Positions 18,438-27,686 of a stretch of 64,000 nt of DNA are shown piece by piece; position 1 is the stretch's first letter; each line of letters begins with the position of its first letter. The DNA lies in contig SVAU01000004.1 in the NCBI GenBank assembly GCA_015059245.1, positions 62,001 through 126,000 of the forward strand. The letters are read 5' to 3'. Under the pieces are notes generated by a model. The model did no database searches and had not been told where the DNA came from. It was given only the letters and a program-made list of their open reading frames with translations. Position numbers and translations under genes: made by a program. This DNA is from Bacillota bacterium. Lineage in GTDB: Bacteria > Bacillota_I > Bacilli_A > RF39 > UBA660.

Positions 18438-19117
18438 TTCTTAATTCCACCATTTTCTACTTTACTTTCGACCATAGCAATTTTATTTTGAACATCAGCA
18501 ATTAATCTATCTATGGAATCTCTTTCATTCATTAATGCTGAAAGTTGAGCTCTTAATTCTTTTAAACTATCTGCATCATTTTCTCCAACTTGTTTTAATT
18601 TTGTCTTTTCATATTGTGATAATAATAGTTCAATATTGAAAGCAATTCTTCTATGTTTACCTTTTGATTCAGTTAATAATGAAGGATAAACCATTTTTAA
18701 TACCTCTGCTAATGTATATTGCTTACTACTATCATATTGATTACAAGTTCTTAAATTACGACATATTGAAATGTCATCATAGCTAGCAATTCCTAATTCA
18801 ACTAGTATAGGTAAGTTAGATTTAGTAGAAAAATTAGTCTCACTTAAATCAGAAATAAATCTCTCATCTAAAAGTTCAATTGAAGGATCTATAATTCCTT
18901 TATATTTATATTTAGCTAATGATATAAAGCCTTTTAAATCTCTAGTTCTAGCAGCATCTCTTCTTAATTTAAGAAATAAATTATTCATTAATTCATCATC
19001 TAACACTTGAGACATATAATAAATACCATTATCTTTTAATAAACCTAGATATAATGAATCATAAGCACATATACCTGATTCTTTTATAGTAATCTTACCA
19101 AGATCTATATTTTCCAT
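18434..19117 (-). CDS. Conserved-looking helical protein (227 aa), unknown
   Basis: Unrecognised soluble protein. The first 150 residues are mixed helix (DLGKITIKESGICAYDSLYL at the start, NLRTCNQYDSSKQYT mid-protein), and the last 60 form a coiled coil (ELRAQLSALMNERDSIDRLI). GGTGAT precedes the ATG and a TGTTATAAT extended -10 lies just above. Together with the overlapping 49-aa coiled-coil gene it forms a two-gene unit, suggesting that the two proteins bind one another. Confidence 0.75.
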   Translation of the reverse strand: MENIDLGKITIKESGICAYDSLYLGLLKDNGIYYMSQVLDDELMNNLFLKLRRDAARTRDLKGFISLAKYKYKGIIDPSIELLDERFISDLSETNFSTKSNLPILVELGIASYDDISICRNLRTCNQYDSSKQYTLAEVLKMVYPSLLTESKGKHRRIAFNIELLLSQYEKTKLKQVGENDADSLKELRAQLSALMNERDSIDRLIADVQNKIAMVESKVENGGIKK

Positions 19118-19133
19118 AACATCACCTACAAAA

Positions 19134-19142
19134 ATTATAACA
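19134..19142 (-). promoter_or_regulatory. Extended -10 promoter
   Basis: Minus-strand TGTTATAAT about 17 bases before the 227-aa gene start; the -35 region overlaps the rpe terminator. Confidence 0.5.
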
Positions 19143-19143
19143 T

Positions 19144-19172
19144 AAAAAAAGATAAGTATCTCTACTTATCTT
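19144..19172 (-). terminator. Terminator of the rlmN-prpC-prkC-rsgA-rpe operon
   Basis: Stem AAGATAAGTA / TACTTATCTT with a TCTC loop, then T7 on the minus strand; overlaps the rpe stop. Confidence 0.85.
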
Positions 19173-19804
19173 ATACTTTCAATTCTTTGATTATAATCAT
19201 CACTCTTACATACATAAGAACCACTTACAACCATATCTGCTCCAGCTTCTTTAACAAGTTTTGCAGTTTCTTCATTTATTCCACCATCTACATTAATTAC
19301 ATAATGGTAACCATTTTGTTCTCTTAATTCTTTAAGTGTTTCAATCTTATATAGAATTTCTTCCATAAATTTTTGACCACCTTTACCAGGTTTAACACTC
19401 ATAACAAGCACTTGATCTAAATGATGAAGTAATGGAACAATATGACTTACTTTAGTTTCAGGATTAATAGCTAATCCTACTTTTAATGGTGTATGTCTTA
19501 TCATGTTGATAACATCTATAGGTCTTCTATGAGACTCACAATGTAATGTTAAATATTCTACATTTGGCATTTTAGCAAAATCTTTAACATATTTATTTGG
19601 AGAACATACCATCATATGAACATCTAATTTTTTCTTGGTATTCTTAAACATTTTCTTTAAGTCTTGTACTGTAAAATTAGAATTTTCTACGAATACTCCA
19701 TCCATCATATCAACATGAATATAATCTGCACTAGATTCATCAATCTTACTTATAGTAGTCTCTAAATCATAATTACTACTTATAAAAGATACTCCTACTT
19801 TCAT
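19166..19804 (-). CDS. rpe: Ribulose-phosphate 3-epimerase
   Basis: A 212-residue TIM barrel. DYIHVDMMDGVFVEN carries the metal/catalytic Asp, followed by LDVHMMV, VLVMSVKPGKGGQKF and VINVDGGINEETA, the family signatures. It interconverts ribulose-5-P and xylulose-5-P in the pentose phosphate pathway. Its ATG overlaps the rsgA stop as ATGA, with GGAGG inside rsgA, so expression is coupled. Same order (prkC-rsgA-rpe) as in Bacillus. Confidence 0.95.
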   Translation of the reverse strand: MKVGVSFISSNYDLETTISKIDESSADYIHVDMMDGVFVENSNFTVQDLKKMFKNTKKKLDVHMMVCSPNKYVKDFAKMPNVEYLTLHCESHRRPIDVINMIRHTPLKVGLAINPETKVSHIVPLLHHLDQVLVMSVKPGKGGQKFMEEILYKIETLKELREQNGYHYVINVDGGINEETAKLVKEAGADMVVSGSYVCKSDDYNQRIESIR

Positions 19805-20634
19805 TTCTCTACTTCCTCCAAAAATAATAAATAATTATTATATCTAGATTGTAATATCATTTTATCTTCTAGAGCTTCCTTAACCCCACATTTACTCTCT
19901 TTATGATGCATACAATCTCTAAATTTACATTCATAATTTCTAAATTCTACAAATGTATCTCTAAGTTGTTCTTTATTCATATCTTTTAAATCTAATGCTG
20001 AAAAACCAGGAGTATCAGCTATATATCCATCTGATATTTCATAAAGTTCAACATGTCTTGTTGTATGTTTCCCCCTACCTAATGCTTCACTAATTTCATT
20101 AGTTTCAATATCTAATTCATCATCTAATCTATTAAGTAAACTACTCTTACCAGCACCAGTTTGACCCGCTAAAACAACTATATTATTATCAAGTAATCTT
20201 TTTATTTCAGCAGTATCAGTATTATAAACACAATTGATTCCAATCATTTCATAATACTTTCTTAAATTATCTATATTTTCTTTTTCTACCTCATTAAGTA
20301 AATCTAATTTAGTAAAACATATAACTGGTTCTATATCATTAAAAGTAATTACACTAATTAACTTATCTAATAAATTTAAATCTAAATTTGGTTTCTTTGT
20401 ACTAGTAACTATAAGCGCAATATCTACATTAGCAATAACAGGTCGATCAAGTTCATTTTTTCTTTCTAAGATAGATTCGATTACGTTATCTTCAGTATTT
20501 ATGATAACGTAATCACCTACCATAGGACTTATATTATCTTTTCTAAACTTTCCTCTAGCCCTACACCCATAAAGCATATCTCCTACTTTAACGGTATATA
20601 AATTGCTAATTTGTTTTATTATTTGACCTTGCAT
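19801..20634 (-). CDS. rsgA: Ribosome small-subunit biogenesis GTPase RsgA (CpgA)
   Basis: A 277-residue circularly permuted GTPase: an N-terminal OB fold (about 1-60), then FTKLDLL (G4), the P loop GQTGAGKS at residues 157-164 and DTPGFSAL (G3), with a C-terminal zinc knuckle (C-x4-C-x-H-x6-C near residues 242-254). It assists late 30S maturation and in Firmicutes is a target of the PrkC kinase. The ATG overlaps the prkC stop as TAATG. Confidence 0.96.
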   Translation of the reverse strand: MQGQIIKQISNLYTVKVGDMLYGCRARGKFRKDNISPMVGDYVIINTEDNVIESILERKNELDRPVIANVDIALIVTSTKKPNLDLNLLDKLISVITFNDIEPVICFTKLDLLNEVEKENIDNLRKYYEMIGINCVYNTDTAEIKRLLDNNIVVLAGQTGAGKSSLLNRLDDELDIETNEISEALGRGKHTTRHVELYEISDGYIADTPGFSALDLKDMNKEQLRDTFVEFRNYECKFRDCMHHKESKCGVKEALEDKMILQSRYNNYLLFLEEVEK

Positions 20635-22415
20635 TATTCTAAACTTTCTTCAGGTGTTTCTTCCACTGGTTCTTCAGTATCACAAATATCACCTTCAAGT
20701 GGATTGCAATTATCTTCTGGTTCTACAGTATTATCCGCTACAGTTATAGTTAATTTAGTACCTTCTTTTATTGTATATCCTTTTGGTCTACTTTGTTTAA
20801 TAATAGTACCATTATCATAACTTGAATTAGGTTCTCTTTGAACTATTAGTATTATTCCATATTCATCACAGAAATCTACTACGTCTTCTTCAGTCCAAGT
20901 TCCATCAGTAAAATCAGGATATTCATTAACAATCTTTGGAGCATAAATAGTAATATCATCACCTGTACTTAACATAGTACCTGCTTCAACAGATTGTTCT
21001 ATAATTTCATTTTCCTCATATTCAGAAGGATCATCAACTTCTTTATATTCTATAAATACATCTATACCATAAGCTTCTAAAGCTCCACGTACTTCTAAAA
21101 CATTTTGTCCTAAATAATCTTTTATTTCTATTTTAGAAGAACCACTTGATACAAATATTGTAACTTTAGTTCCTTGTGTTCTCTTAGCACCGCTAGGTGG
21201 ATTAGTCTTAACTACTCTACCACTTTGAATAGTAGCATCACTAATAGTCATAGTTTCATCTGCTACTTCAAATCCTAGTTCTTGTAATTCAACAACTACT
21301 TCACTAACAGTCTTACCCGCAACCTCAGGTACAATAATATCTTTTTGTTTCAATATTGATGGTAAGAAAAATACTAGGACAGTAACTATTACAACTAATC
21401 CAACAAATATTGATGTTAATGCTATAAGTAATCTATTTTCTCTTTTCACTTCATCATCACTAACCTTTTTAACAGCAACTTCTTCTTCTACTTCTTCAGA
21501 ACTAATTGCTTTCTCAACTTGTTTAGTAAACTTCTTATTATCACTATCTAATTCAGCAAATTGATATTCCCATTTATCTTCATTAACTCTAGATTCATCT
21601 AAGCATGTTTTCAAATCTTCATACATAGCTCTAGCATCATTATATCTATTCTTAGGGTTCTTTGCTGTACTCTTCATTATTATGTTTTCTACACTTTGAG
21701 GTAAATCTTCAACTTCTTCTCTTATATCAGGAAATGGTTCTTTTAAATGCTTTAAAGCTATTTCTACGGCATTATCTCCTCTATAAGGTAAAACACCAGT
21801 TAATAACTCATACATTAAAATACCCATTGAATAAATATCACTCTTTAATGTAGAACCTTTACCACTAGCTTGTTCTGGTGGTAAATAATGAACACTACCC
21901 ATTACTGAATTTGTTTGAGTTAATTGTGTAGCATTCATAGCCATTGCGATACCAAAGTCAGTAATTTTTACCATACCATTTTCAAGTATCATAATATTTT
22001 GTGGTTTTATATCTCTATGAATAATATATGAATCATGAGCTACTGATAGACCATCAGATATTTGACTCATTATATCAACAACTTCAGTAACTGTAAGTTT
22101 TCCTCTTTTTTTAATTAAATCTTTAAGATTTTTACCTTCAATATATTCCATTACTATGAAATATTGACCATTATCATCACCAACATCATATACTTCAACA
22201 ATATTAGGATGACTTAAACTACTAGCATTTAATGCTTCTCTTTGAAATCTTCTAACAAACTTTTCATCATTAGATAAATCTCCACGAAGAACTTTAACTG
22301 CTACATCTCTATCTAAAATAGTATCATATGCTAAATAAACATTAGCCATTCCACCTTCACCGATAGACTTGATGATTTGATAACGATCATTGATTTTTTG
22401 TCCCTTCATTATCAT
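20634..22415 (-). CDS. prkC: PASTA-domain serine/threonine protein kinase PrkC
   Basis: A 593-residue membrane kinase. The cytoplasmic Hanks kinase has VAVK (Lys 41), HRDIKPQN (133-140) and DFG (154-156). A juxtamembrane linker follows, one membrane segment at about 331-353, and three extracellular PASTA domains (about 358-430, 430-500 and 500-570) that bind peptidoglycan fragments. The tail is acidic (Glu/Pro-rich). It senses wall state and phosphorylates division and translation factors. Start overlaps the prpC stop as TAATG; an ATG two codons on is equally possible. Confidence 0.96.
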   Translation of the reverse strand: MIMKGQKINDRYQIIKSIGEGGMANVYLAYDTILDRDVAVKVLRGDLSNDEKFVRRFQREALNASSLSHPNIVEVYDVGDDNGQYFIVMEYIEGKNLKDLIKKRGKLTVTEVVDIMSQISDGLSVAHDSYIIHRDIKPQNIMILENGMVKITDFGIAMAMNATQLTQTNSVMGSVHYLPPEQASGKGSTLKSDIYSMGILMYELLTGVLPYRGDNAVEIALKHLKEPFPDIREEVEDLPQSVENIIMKSTAKNPKNRYNDARAMYEDLKTCLDESRVNEDKWEYQFAELDSDNKKFTKQVEKAISSEEVEEEVAVKKVSDDEVKRENRLLIALTSIFVGLVVIVTVLVFFLPSILKQKDIIVPEVAGKTVSEVVVELQELGFEVADETMTISDATIQSGRVVKTNPPSGAKRTQGTKVTIFVSSGSSKIEIKDYLGQNVLEVRGALEAYGIDVFIEYKEVDDPSEYEENEIIEQSVEAGTMLSTGDDITIYAPKIVNEYPDFTDGTWTEEDVVDFCDEYGIILIVQREPNSSYDNGTIIKQSRPKGYTIKEGTKLTITVADNTVEPEDNCNPLEGDICDTEEPVEETPEESLE

Positions 22416-23158
22416 TATTCTTCACCACTTTCCGAAGATAAATAAGCTACAGAAATATTATCAGTTCCCCCACGAGCATTACTTTTTCTAATCAATTTAA
22501 CTACCTGTTCCTCTATTTCTAATTCTTCATCATTTAATACTTTTTCTATTTGTTCTTTGGTTAACATAGATGTTAAACCATCACTACATAGTAGAACACC
22601 ATCTATATTAGTATCAACATCAAATATATCTAATTCAGCTTTATCACTACTACCTAAAGCTTTCATTAATACATTACGTTTTGGATGATACTTAGCTTCT
22701 TCTTCAGTTAAATCTCCACTAGCTACTAATAAATTTACTAAAGTATGATCGTTAGTTACTTTAGTTAATTTATTATTCTTATAAACGAATCCAGAACTAT
22801 CACCGATATTAGCAAATATTAAGTATTCACTCGTATATAATGCCATAACACAAGTAGTTCCCATTCCCATAGCTTCAGGATGAACCTTAGTATGATCAAG
22901 TATCTCTCTATTTATTTCAGTTACATTATCTTTTAACCAATTAATAGCATCAATCTTACTACCAACAGTATCTAATGCTCCAAACTTTTCAGTCATATGA
23001 GTAATAACCATTGAACTAGCAACTTCACCAGCTCTATGTCCACCCATTCCATCAGCTACTATAAGTAGATGTTCATTATTAGCATTTTTTAGTATAGTAA
23101 CAGAATCTTCATTGTGATCTCTTACTTTACCAGAATCTGTTAAATAAAATGTTTTCAT
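22415..23158 (-). CDS. prpC: PP2C-type protein phosphatase PrpC
   Basis: A 247-residue PPM phosphatase. Metal-binding motifs are VRDHNEDSV, ADGMGGHRAGEVAS, FANIGDSSGFVY, LLCSDGLTSM and GGTDNISV, in the usual order. It reverses PrkC phosphorylation. The ATG overlaps the rlmN stop as ATGA, so rlmN, prpC, prkC, rsgA and rpe are likely one transcript with coupled translation. Confidence 0.96.
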   Translation of the reverse strand: MKTFYLTDSGKVRDHNEDSVTILKNANNEHLLIVADGMGGHRAGEVASSMVITHMTEKFGALDTVGSKIDAINWLKDNVTEINREILDHTKVHPEAMGMGTTCVMALYTSEYLIFANIGDSSGFVYKNNKLTKVTNDHTLVNLLVASGDLTEEEAKYHPKRNVLMKALGSSDKAELDIFDVDTNIDGVLLCSDGLTSMLTKEQIEKVLNDEELEIEEQVVKLIRKSNARGGTDNISVAYLSSESGEE

Positions 23159-24174
23159 GCTTTCACCTCTTTACTTCTAAGTTGTCCACACGCCGCGTCA
23201 ATCTTACCACCAAATTCTTTTCTGATAGTAACATTAATTCCCTTTTTCTTTAATACATCATAAAATTTCATTATTTGTTCTTTACTAGTACGTTTAAACT
23301 CTATATGATTAGTTTCATTATATGGTATTAGATTTACATATACATTTAAACCTCTCAGTAAATTAGCTAATTCTATAGCATGTTCTTCTTGGTCATTAAT
23401 TCCTTGAAGCATTACATATTCTATAGTTACTCTTCTATTAGTTTTATCAATATATTCCTTAATAGTATCCATTAATACAGGTAATTTATACGCTTTATTA
23501 ATAGGCATTATCTTATCTCTTAATTCACTATTAGGAGCATGTAATGATAAAGCTAAATTTATTTGTAAGTTTTCTTCACTTAAACTTTTTATCTTAGGTA
23601 TAATCCCACAAGTAGATAATGTTATGTGTCTAGCACCTATTGCTATACCTTTAGGATCATTAATTACTTTAATAAAATTCATTACATTATCATAATTATC
23701 TAAAGGTTCACCAATTCCCATTATTACTACACTTGATATTCTTTTCTTTGTATCAGCTTCTACTAGTAATATTTGTTGTACCATTTCATAAGCACCTAAG
23801 TCTCTTACTTTTTTAAGTCTACCTGATTCACAAAATGCACATCCCATATTACATCCAACTTCACTACTAACGCATATTGATGTTCCATAATCATGTTCCA
23901 TTAATACGGCTTCTACAAAGTTCCCATCAAATAACTTAAATAAGTATTTCTTAGTTAACTTATCTTCTTGTTTTCTTTGAATAGTAATCATATCAAAAGA
24001 AAAGTCTCCAGCTAATTTTTCTTGTAGTTCTTTCTTAATATTAGTCATTTCAAAAAAAGAATTTACCTTATGAGTATAAAGCCACTCAAAAACTTGAAGA
24101 GCTTTAAATTTCTTCTCACCCATATCTAAAAAATATTGTTCTAAATCTTCTCTTTTAATACCATATATATTCAT
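23155..24174 (-). CDS. rlmN: Dual-specificity 23S rRNA/tRNA methyltransferase RlmN
   Basis: A 339-residue radical SAM enzyme. The iron-sulphur cysteines are in CNMGCAFC (Cys 108, 112, 115). GIGEPLDNYDN and STCGIIPKI follow, and the C-terminal FGGKIDAACGQL holds the catalytic methyl-carrier Cys. It methylates C2 of A2503 in 23S rRNA and A37 in some tRNAs. It heads the prpC-prkC operon as in many Firmicutes. Confidence 0.96.
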   Translation of the reverse strand: MNIYGIKREDLEQYFLDMGEKKFKALQVFEWLYTHKVNSFFEMTNIKKELQEKLAGDFSFDMITIQRKQEDKLTKKYLFKLFDGNFVEAVLMEHDYGTSICVSSEVGCNMGCAFCESGRLKKVRDLGAYEMVQQILLVEADTKKRISSVVIMGIGEPLDNYDNVMNFIKVINDPKGIAIGARHITLSTCGIIPKIKSLSEENLQINLALSLHAPNSELRDKIMPINKAYKLPVLMDTIKEYIDKTNRRVTIEYVMLQGINDQEEHAIELANLLRGLNVYVNLIPYNETNHIEFKRTSKEQIMKFYDVLKKKGINVTIRKEFGGKIDAACGQLRSKEVKA

Positions 24175-24192
24175 TCTAATACACCTATCATA

Positions 24193-24201
24193 ATTATAAC
24201 A
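24193..24201 (-). promoter_or_regulatory. Extended -10 promoter of the rlmN operon
   Basis: Minus-strand TGTTATAAT about 20 bases before the rlmN start. Confidence 0.5.
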
Positions 24202-24235
24202 TAAATTGCCAGTTTTATAATACCTTTTTACACGA

Positions 24236-24258
24236 CAAAAACCACTTACAAGTGGTTT
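24236..24258 (-). terminator. Terminator of the spoIIGA-sigE unit
   Basis: Stem AAACCACT / AGTGGTTT, followed on the minus strand by a T5 run; the stop of the 249-aa gene lies inside it. Confidence 0.7.
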
Positions 24259-24995
24259 CTAAATATAAATTCATTTTTCTTATGAGTAATAGCAATCCCT
24301 CTAAAAGAATTTAAACTCATAAATATTGCACTAATTATAACGATAACATACTTAAATAAATTCATAATATCTAATTTAACGCCTAAAGGTAACAATCCTT
24401 CGCTAATCCAAGAACTAAATTCCTTGTAATAGCCATCAGTAATTAAGAAAAATACCAATCCTATAATAGAAAATATTAATATATTCAAAACTACTAAAAA
24501 AGTATCGTATACATAGACATTCGTTTTACTTAAATATGACTTTCTAAACCTTACCTTTACAGATAAGTTTATAATAATAACAAAAACAATAGATACTATA
24601 ATTAATAATGCTAATAAAGTTAATAAAAATATACCAAATTCTGAATTAAATATTTGAACTGAGTAAAAGTTCTTTTTTTGAAATAAAACAATTTTCATAT
24701 CAAATATCTTTAATAATCCAAATATAATTCCTATTAATCCACCACCTAATAAAAGAACCATAAATAATGTAGATAATATTATACCTACTATTCCTCTTTC
24801 AGTTTTTAACTTTCCATAAGCCATTTCTGGATTATCATTTTTAGAAAAATCAAAACTAGAAGTTTTCTTCTTATTTAAACTATTTAATGAAACTTCTTTG
24901 TCTGCACTTTTAATTTTGGGTTTAGCTGCATTCTTTTTATATTTTATATCACTACCATCAACTTCACCTTGTTTTAATATTTCTATAATAGCCAT
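24246..24995 (-). CDS. Membrane protein downstream of sigE (249 aa), unknown
   Basis: Not recognised. Residues 1-65 are soluble and Lys/Ser-rich; four hydrophobic segments follow (about 69-93, 117-145, 165-187 and 212-233). It starts 34 bases after the sigE stop with only a terminator at its own end, so it is probably in the spoIIGA-sigE transcript. sigG occupies this place in Bacillus. Its position suggests a role around asymmetric division or early sporulation, but nothing in the sequence proves it. Confidence 0.75.
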   Translation of the reverse strand: MAIIEILKQGEVDGSDIKYKKNAAKPKIKSADKEVSLNSLNKKKTSSFDFSKNDNPEMAYGKLKTERGIVGIILSTLFMVLLLGGGLIGIIFGLLKIFDMKIVLFQKKNFYSVQIFNSEFGIFLLTLLALLIIVSIVFVIIINLSVKVRFRKSYLSKTNVYVYDTFLVVLNILIFSIIGLVFFLITDGYYKEFSSWISEGLLPLGVKLDIMNLFKYVIVIISAIFMSLNSFRGIAITHKKNEFIFRNHL

Positions 24996-25029
24996 ACTAC
25001 CAACTCACCTATTCTAAGGAAAGTATAAT

Positions 25030-25719
25030 CTATTCCAAATGCAATTTCAACCTTTTAATGACCTTCTTTTCTATTCTTGATATATATGACTGACTTATAC
25101 CTAATATAGATGCAACTTCTTTTTGAGTATATTCCTTAGTATTATAAAGACCATATCTCATTACCATTATTTGTTTATCTCTCGGATTTAACTCTTCTAA
25201 CCTATCTTTAAGTACACCAATATCAGTCATCTTTTCATATTCTTTATATGTAACATCTTCATTAGTACCTATTATATCTTCTAAATGTAATTCATTGCCT
25301 TCACTATCAAAAGACAATGCTTCTTCAAAACTAACATCAGAAACTCTCTTTTTATTCTTCCTTAAATACATTAATATTTCATTGGATATACACCTAGAAG
25401 CATATGTTGCAAGTCTAATATTCTTATCTATCTTATAAGTATTAATTCCTTTTATTAAACCTATAGTACCAATACTAACTAGATCTTCTAAAGTATCCAA
25501 TGTGGTTTCATACTTCTTAGCTATAAAAACAACTAATCTTAAATTATGTTCTATTAATATATTCCTAGCATCAATACTTCCTTGTTGACACTTAATAACA
25601 TACTCAATTTCTTCCTCCTTTTCTAAAGGAGGAGGTAATACATCATTACTACCTACAAAGAAAAACTGACTGTACTTCCCTAATAATTTATTAATTAATT
25701 CTTTAATAAAATTAATCAT
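25030..25719 (-). CDS. sigE: Sporulation sigma factor SigE (mother-cell, early)
   Basis: A 229-residue sigma-70 factor with a hydrophobic pro-sequence of about 20 residues (MINFIKELINKLLGKYSQFF) that must be removed, then DVLPPPLEKEEE, region 2 (IEHNLRLVVFIAKKY and ATYASRCISNEILMYLR) and region 4 (TQKEVASILGISQSYISRIE), all close to B. subtilis SigE. Sigma-E drives mother-cell genes after asymmetric division. Its ATG overlaps the spoIIGA stop as TAATG, so the factor and its activating protease are coupled. Confidence 0.95.
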   Translation of the reverse strand: MINFIKELINKLLGKYSQFFFVGSNDVLPPPLEKEEEIEYVIKCQQGSIDARNILIEHNLRLVVFIAKKYETTLDTLEDLVSIGTIGLIKGINTYKIDKNIRLATYASRCISNEILMYLRKNKKRVSDVSFEEALSFDSEGNELHLEDIIGTNEDVTYKEYEKMTDIGVLKDRLEELNPRDKQIMVMRYGLYNTKEYTQKEVASILGISQSYISRIEKKVIKRLKLHLE

Positions 25720-26510
25720 TATCTCAACCCTTCCATAACAGAATTATTAATAATACAATCAATACCATCCATAAAAAATCTTTCATTACTAATACCTAAT
25801 AAAAACTTGTCATAACACTTACCATCTATCTCTAAATACTTGCATTTATAACACTCAAGTAATCCACTATTATTAAGAGAATTATATGGTACATATATTG
25901 GTTTATTTAAACTAATATCTCCAATTACATTCTTATCTATCAATACTATAACTTTACCTAAATAAGGTATATAAAGTTTATTACCTGTATCCAAAAAAGC
26001 ACTTACTTCTACAGTATTCATATCATCAATACAAATCTTACATTTATAATAATAACTATAATTATTACTAAAATCTTTAAAACTCTTAATATATTTAAAA
26101 TATAAGAATAAACCTATCAATAAAATAGATACATAACTTATACCTAAACCATTATTAGTAAAAACAAGACCATTATTACTATATGAAAACTGATTATTTA
26201 AGAATTCTAATGCTCCTCCCAATAACATACTAACTAAATAAAAATATAAAATATTCTTAAAAAAATACTTTATATCTCTAAAATTAAAACAAATAATATT
26301 CATTATTATAGATATCAAAATCTTCACAACTAAAAACGTTACATTACTCATTTTAATAAATAACAACAACAAACTTATTTCACCAAATAAACTACTAAAT
26401 ATAAGCCGCCATGTCTTAGTATTTCTTTTCAAAATATAATTAACGCTGACAAGTAAAATAAAATCAAATAAAAAATTAAGTAATAATACAATATCTAAGT
26501 ATATCTTCAT
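25719..26510 (-). CDS. spoIIGA: Sigma-E processing peptidase SpoIIGA
   Basis: A 263-residue protein: five hydrophobic segments in the first 150 residues, then a cytoplasmic domain with FLDTGNKLYIP, the DTGN motif of this unusual dimeric aspartic protease. It cleaves pro-sigma-E after a signal from the forespore protein SpoIIR. GGTGAT precedes the ATG. I looked for a Spo0A box (TGTCGAA-like) in the short upstream gap and did not see one. Confidence 0.93.
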   Translation of the reverse strand: MKIYLDIVLLLNFLFDFILLVSVNYILKRNTKTWRLIFSSLFGEISLLLLFIKMSNVTFLVVKILISIIMNIICFNFRDIKYFFKNILYFYLVSMLLGGALEFLNNQFSYSNNGLVFTNNGLGISYVSILLIGLFLYFKYIKSFKDFSNNYSYYYKCKICIDDMNTVEVSAFLDTGNKLYIPYLGKVIVLIDKNVIGDISLNKPIYVPYNSLNNSGLLECYKCKYLEIDGKCYDKFLLGISNERFFMDGIDCIINNSVMEGLR

Positions 26511-26556
26511 CGCATCACCACTTAATATTTATCAATTAAATAAGTTGAAAAAAATC

Positions 26557-26586
26557 AAAAAAAGACGATTAATCTAATTAATCGTC
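26557..26586 (-). terminator. Terminator of the zinc-ribbon gene
   Basis: Perfect stem GACGATTAAT / ATTAATCGTC with a three-base loop and T7 on the minus strand. Confidence 0.85.
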
Positions 26587-27603
26587 ATAAGTATCATATT
26601 GTGCATAAGCATGAAGTTCATATCTATCGTATGTGATATCACTAACTCCATAAAAATCAATTTCTAAATTAGCATTATTTCCAGCTTCTACTGTAGAAGA
26701 AAGATCATTAGTAGCATATACTACTTCATTATTTAAGTAGAATAAACATACTACTTCCATATTCATCGGATATTCTGTATCATTCTTATATTGAACAAGA
26801 ATTTCATCTTCAGTTTGATTTTTAGTAAGTTCGCTTTCTTTTACGTTCTTTAAATTCATAATAGCAGTATAATCATAATAAGAAAGATTCATTTCAAATG
26901 TATCATATCCCTCTTTTACAGAATACTTACTAACTGCCGCATATCTTTCACTATTAGGAGCAACAGTAACATATTCAGTATCAGTTCCTAATATATTTCC
27001 TTCTGCATCATAAAATTCAATCTCAATATCAACACTTGCAATTCTAGAAGATTTGTTTTCTACTAACAATAATAAAGAACCATCTGATAATTTTTTTGTA
27101 TCTTTAACTTTTACATTCTTTTTAATTTCGTCAGTATAATCTTTATAATCATATTCTTCTTCTTTATCTTTTTCTTCTTTTTTCTCTTCTTCTTTTTTCT
27201 TTTCTTCTGCTTTGTTTTCTTGAATACTATCATAAATAAAGTATCCACCAACACCAATAGCTAAAGCTAATACTATAAGAATAATAGCTATTATTCCTTT
27301 CTTTGATCCACTATTACTAGTATGTTGCCCAGGAACAATACCTCCCACAGACGGTTGTGGTGCAGGTTGTTGTTGTACTGGAATTGGAGATGGTTGTGGC
27401 ATTCCAGCAGTCATCATTGGTTGTTGAATTGGTTGACTTGGTGCCATAACGTTTTGATCTACAACAGGTTCTACAGGTGTAGATACTGGTTGTTGAACAG
27501 GTTGCTCAGTCATAACTGGTTGTTGAACTCCTAATGCAGTACCACAATTTGGACAAGTAGTAGTCCCTGGAGCTAAAACTGCTCCGCAATTTGTACAATT
27601 CAT
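26578..27603 (-). CDS. Zinc-ribbon membrane protein with FxLYD-like domain
   Basis: A 341-residue protein. Residues 1-25 are a zinc ribbon with two CxxC knuckles (CTNCGAVL and CPNCGTAL), followed by a Gln/Pro-rich disordered linker to about 95, a membrane segment at about 104-125, a Lys/Glu-rich stalk, then a beta-rich extracellular domain of the FxLYD kind (IEIEFYDAEGNILGTD and a second, similar half). Proteins of this layout are common in gut Firmicutes; function unknown. It sits between ftsZ and spoIIGA, a place taken by bpr in Bacillus. Confidence 0.8.
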   Translation of the reverse strand: MNCTNCGAVLAPGTTTCPNCGTALGVQQPVMTEQPVQQPVSTPVEPVVDQNVMAPSQPIQQPMMTAGMPQPSPIPVQQQPAPQPSVGGIVPGQHTSNSGSKKGIIAIILIVLALAIGVGGYFIYDSIQENKAEEKKKEEEKKEEKDKEEEYDYKDYTDEIKKNVKVKDTKKLSDGSLLLLVENKSSRIASVDIEIEFYDAEGNILGTDTEYVTVAPNSERYAAVSKYSVKEGYDTFEMNLSYYDYTAIMNLKNVKESELTKNQTEDEILVQYKNDTEYPMNMEVVCLFYLNNEVVYATNDLSSTVEAGNNANLEIDFYGVSDITYDRYELHAYAQYDTYDD

Positions 27604-27635
27604 ATATTTCCCTCTATTCTATTATTATTAAATAT

Positions 27636-27644
27636 ATTATAACA
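27636..27644 (-). promoter_or_regulatory. Extended -10 promoter
   Basis: Minus-strand TGTTATAAT about 30 bases before the zinc-ribbon gene. Confidence 0.5.
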
Positions 27645-27657
27645 TTTCTAAACCAAT

Positions 27658-27686
27658 AAAAAAAGACGATAACTAAAAATCGTCTC
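27658..27686 (-). terminator. ftsA-ftsZ terminator
   Basis: Stem AGACGAT / ATCGTCT and T7 on the minus strand; overlaps the ftsZ stop. Confidence 0.8.

Noticed and set aside
26511..26556. Spo0A box upstream of spoIIGA
   Set aside because: No TGTCGAA-like element found in the short gap; absence may only mean a diverged site.
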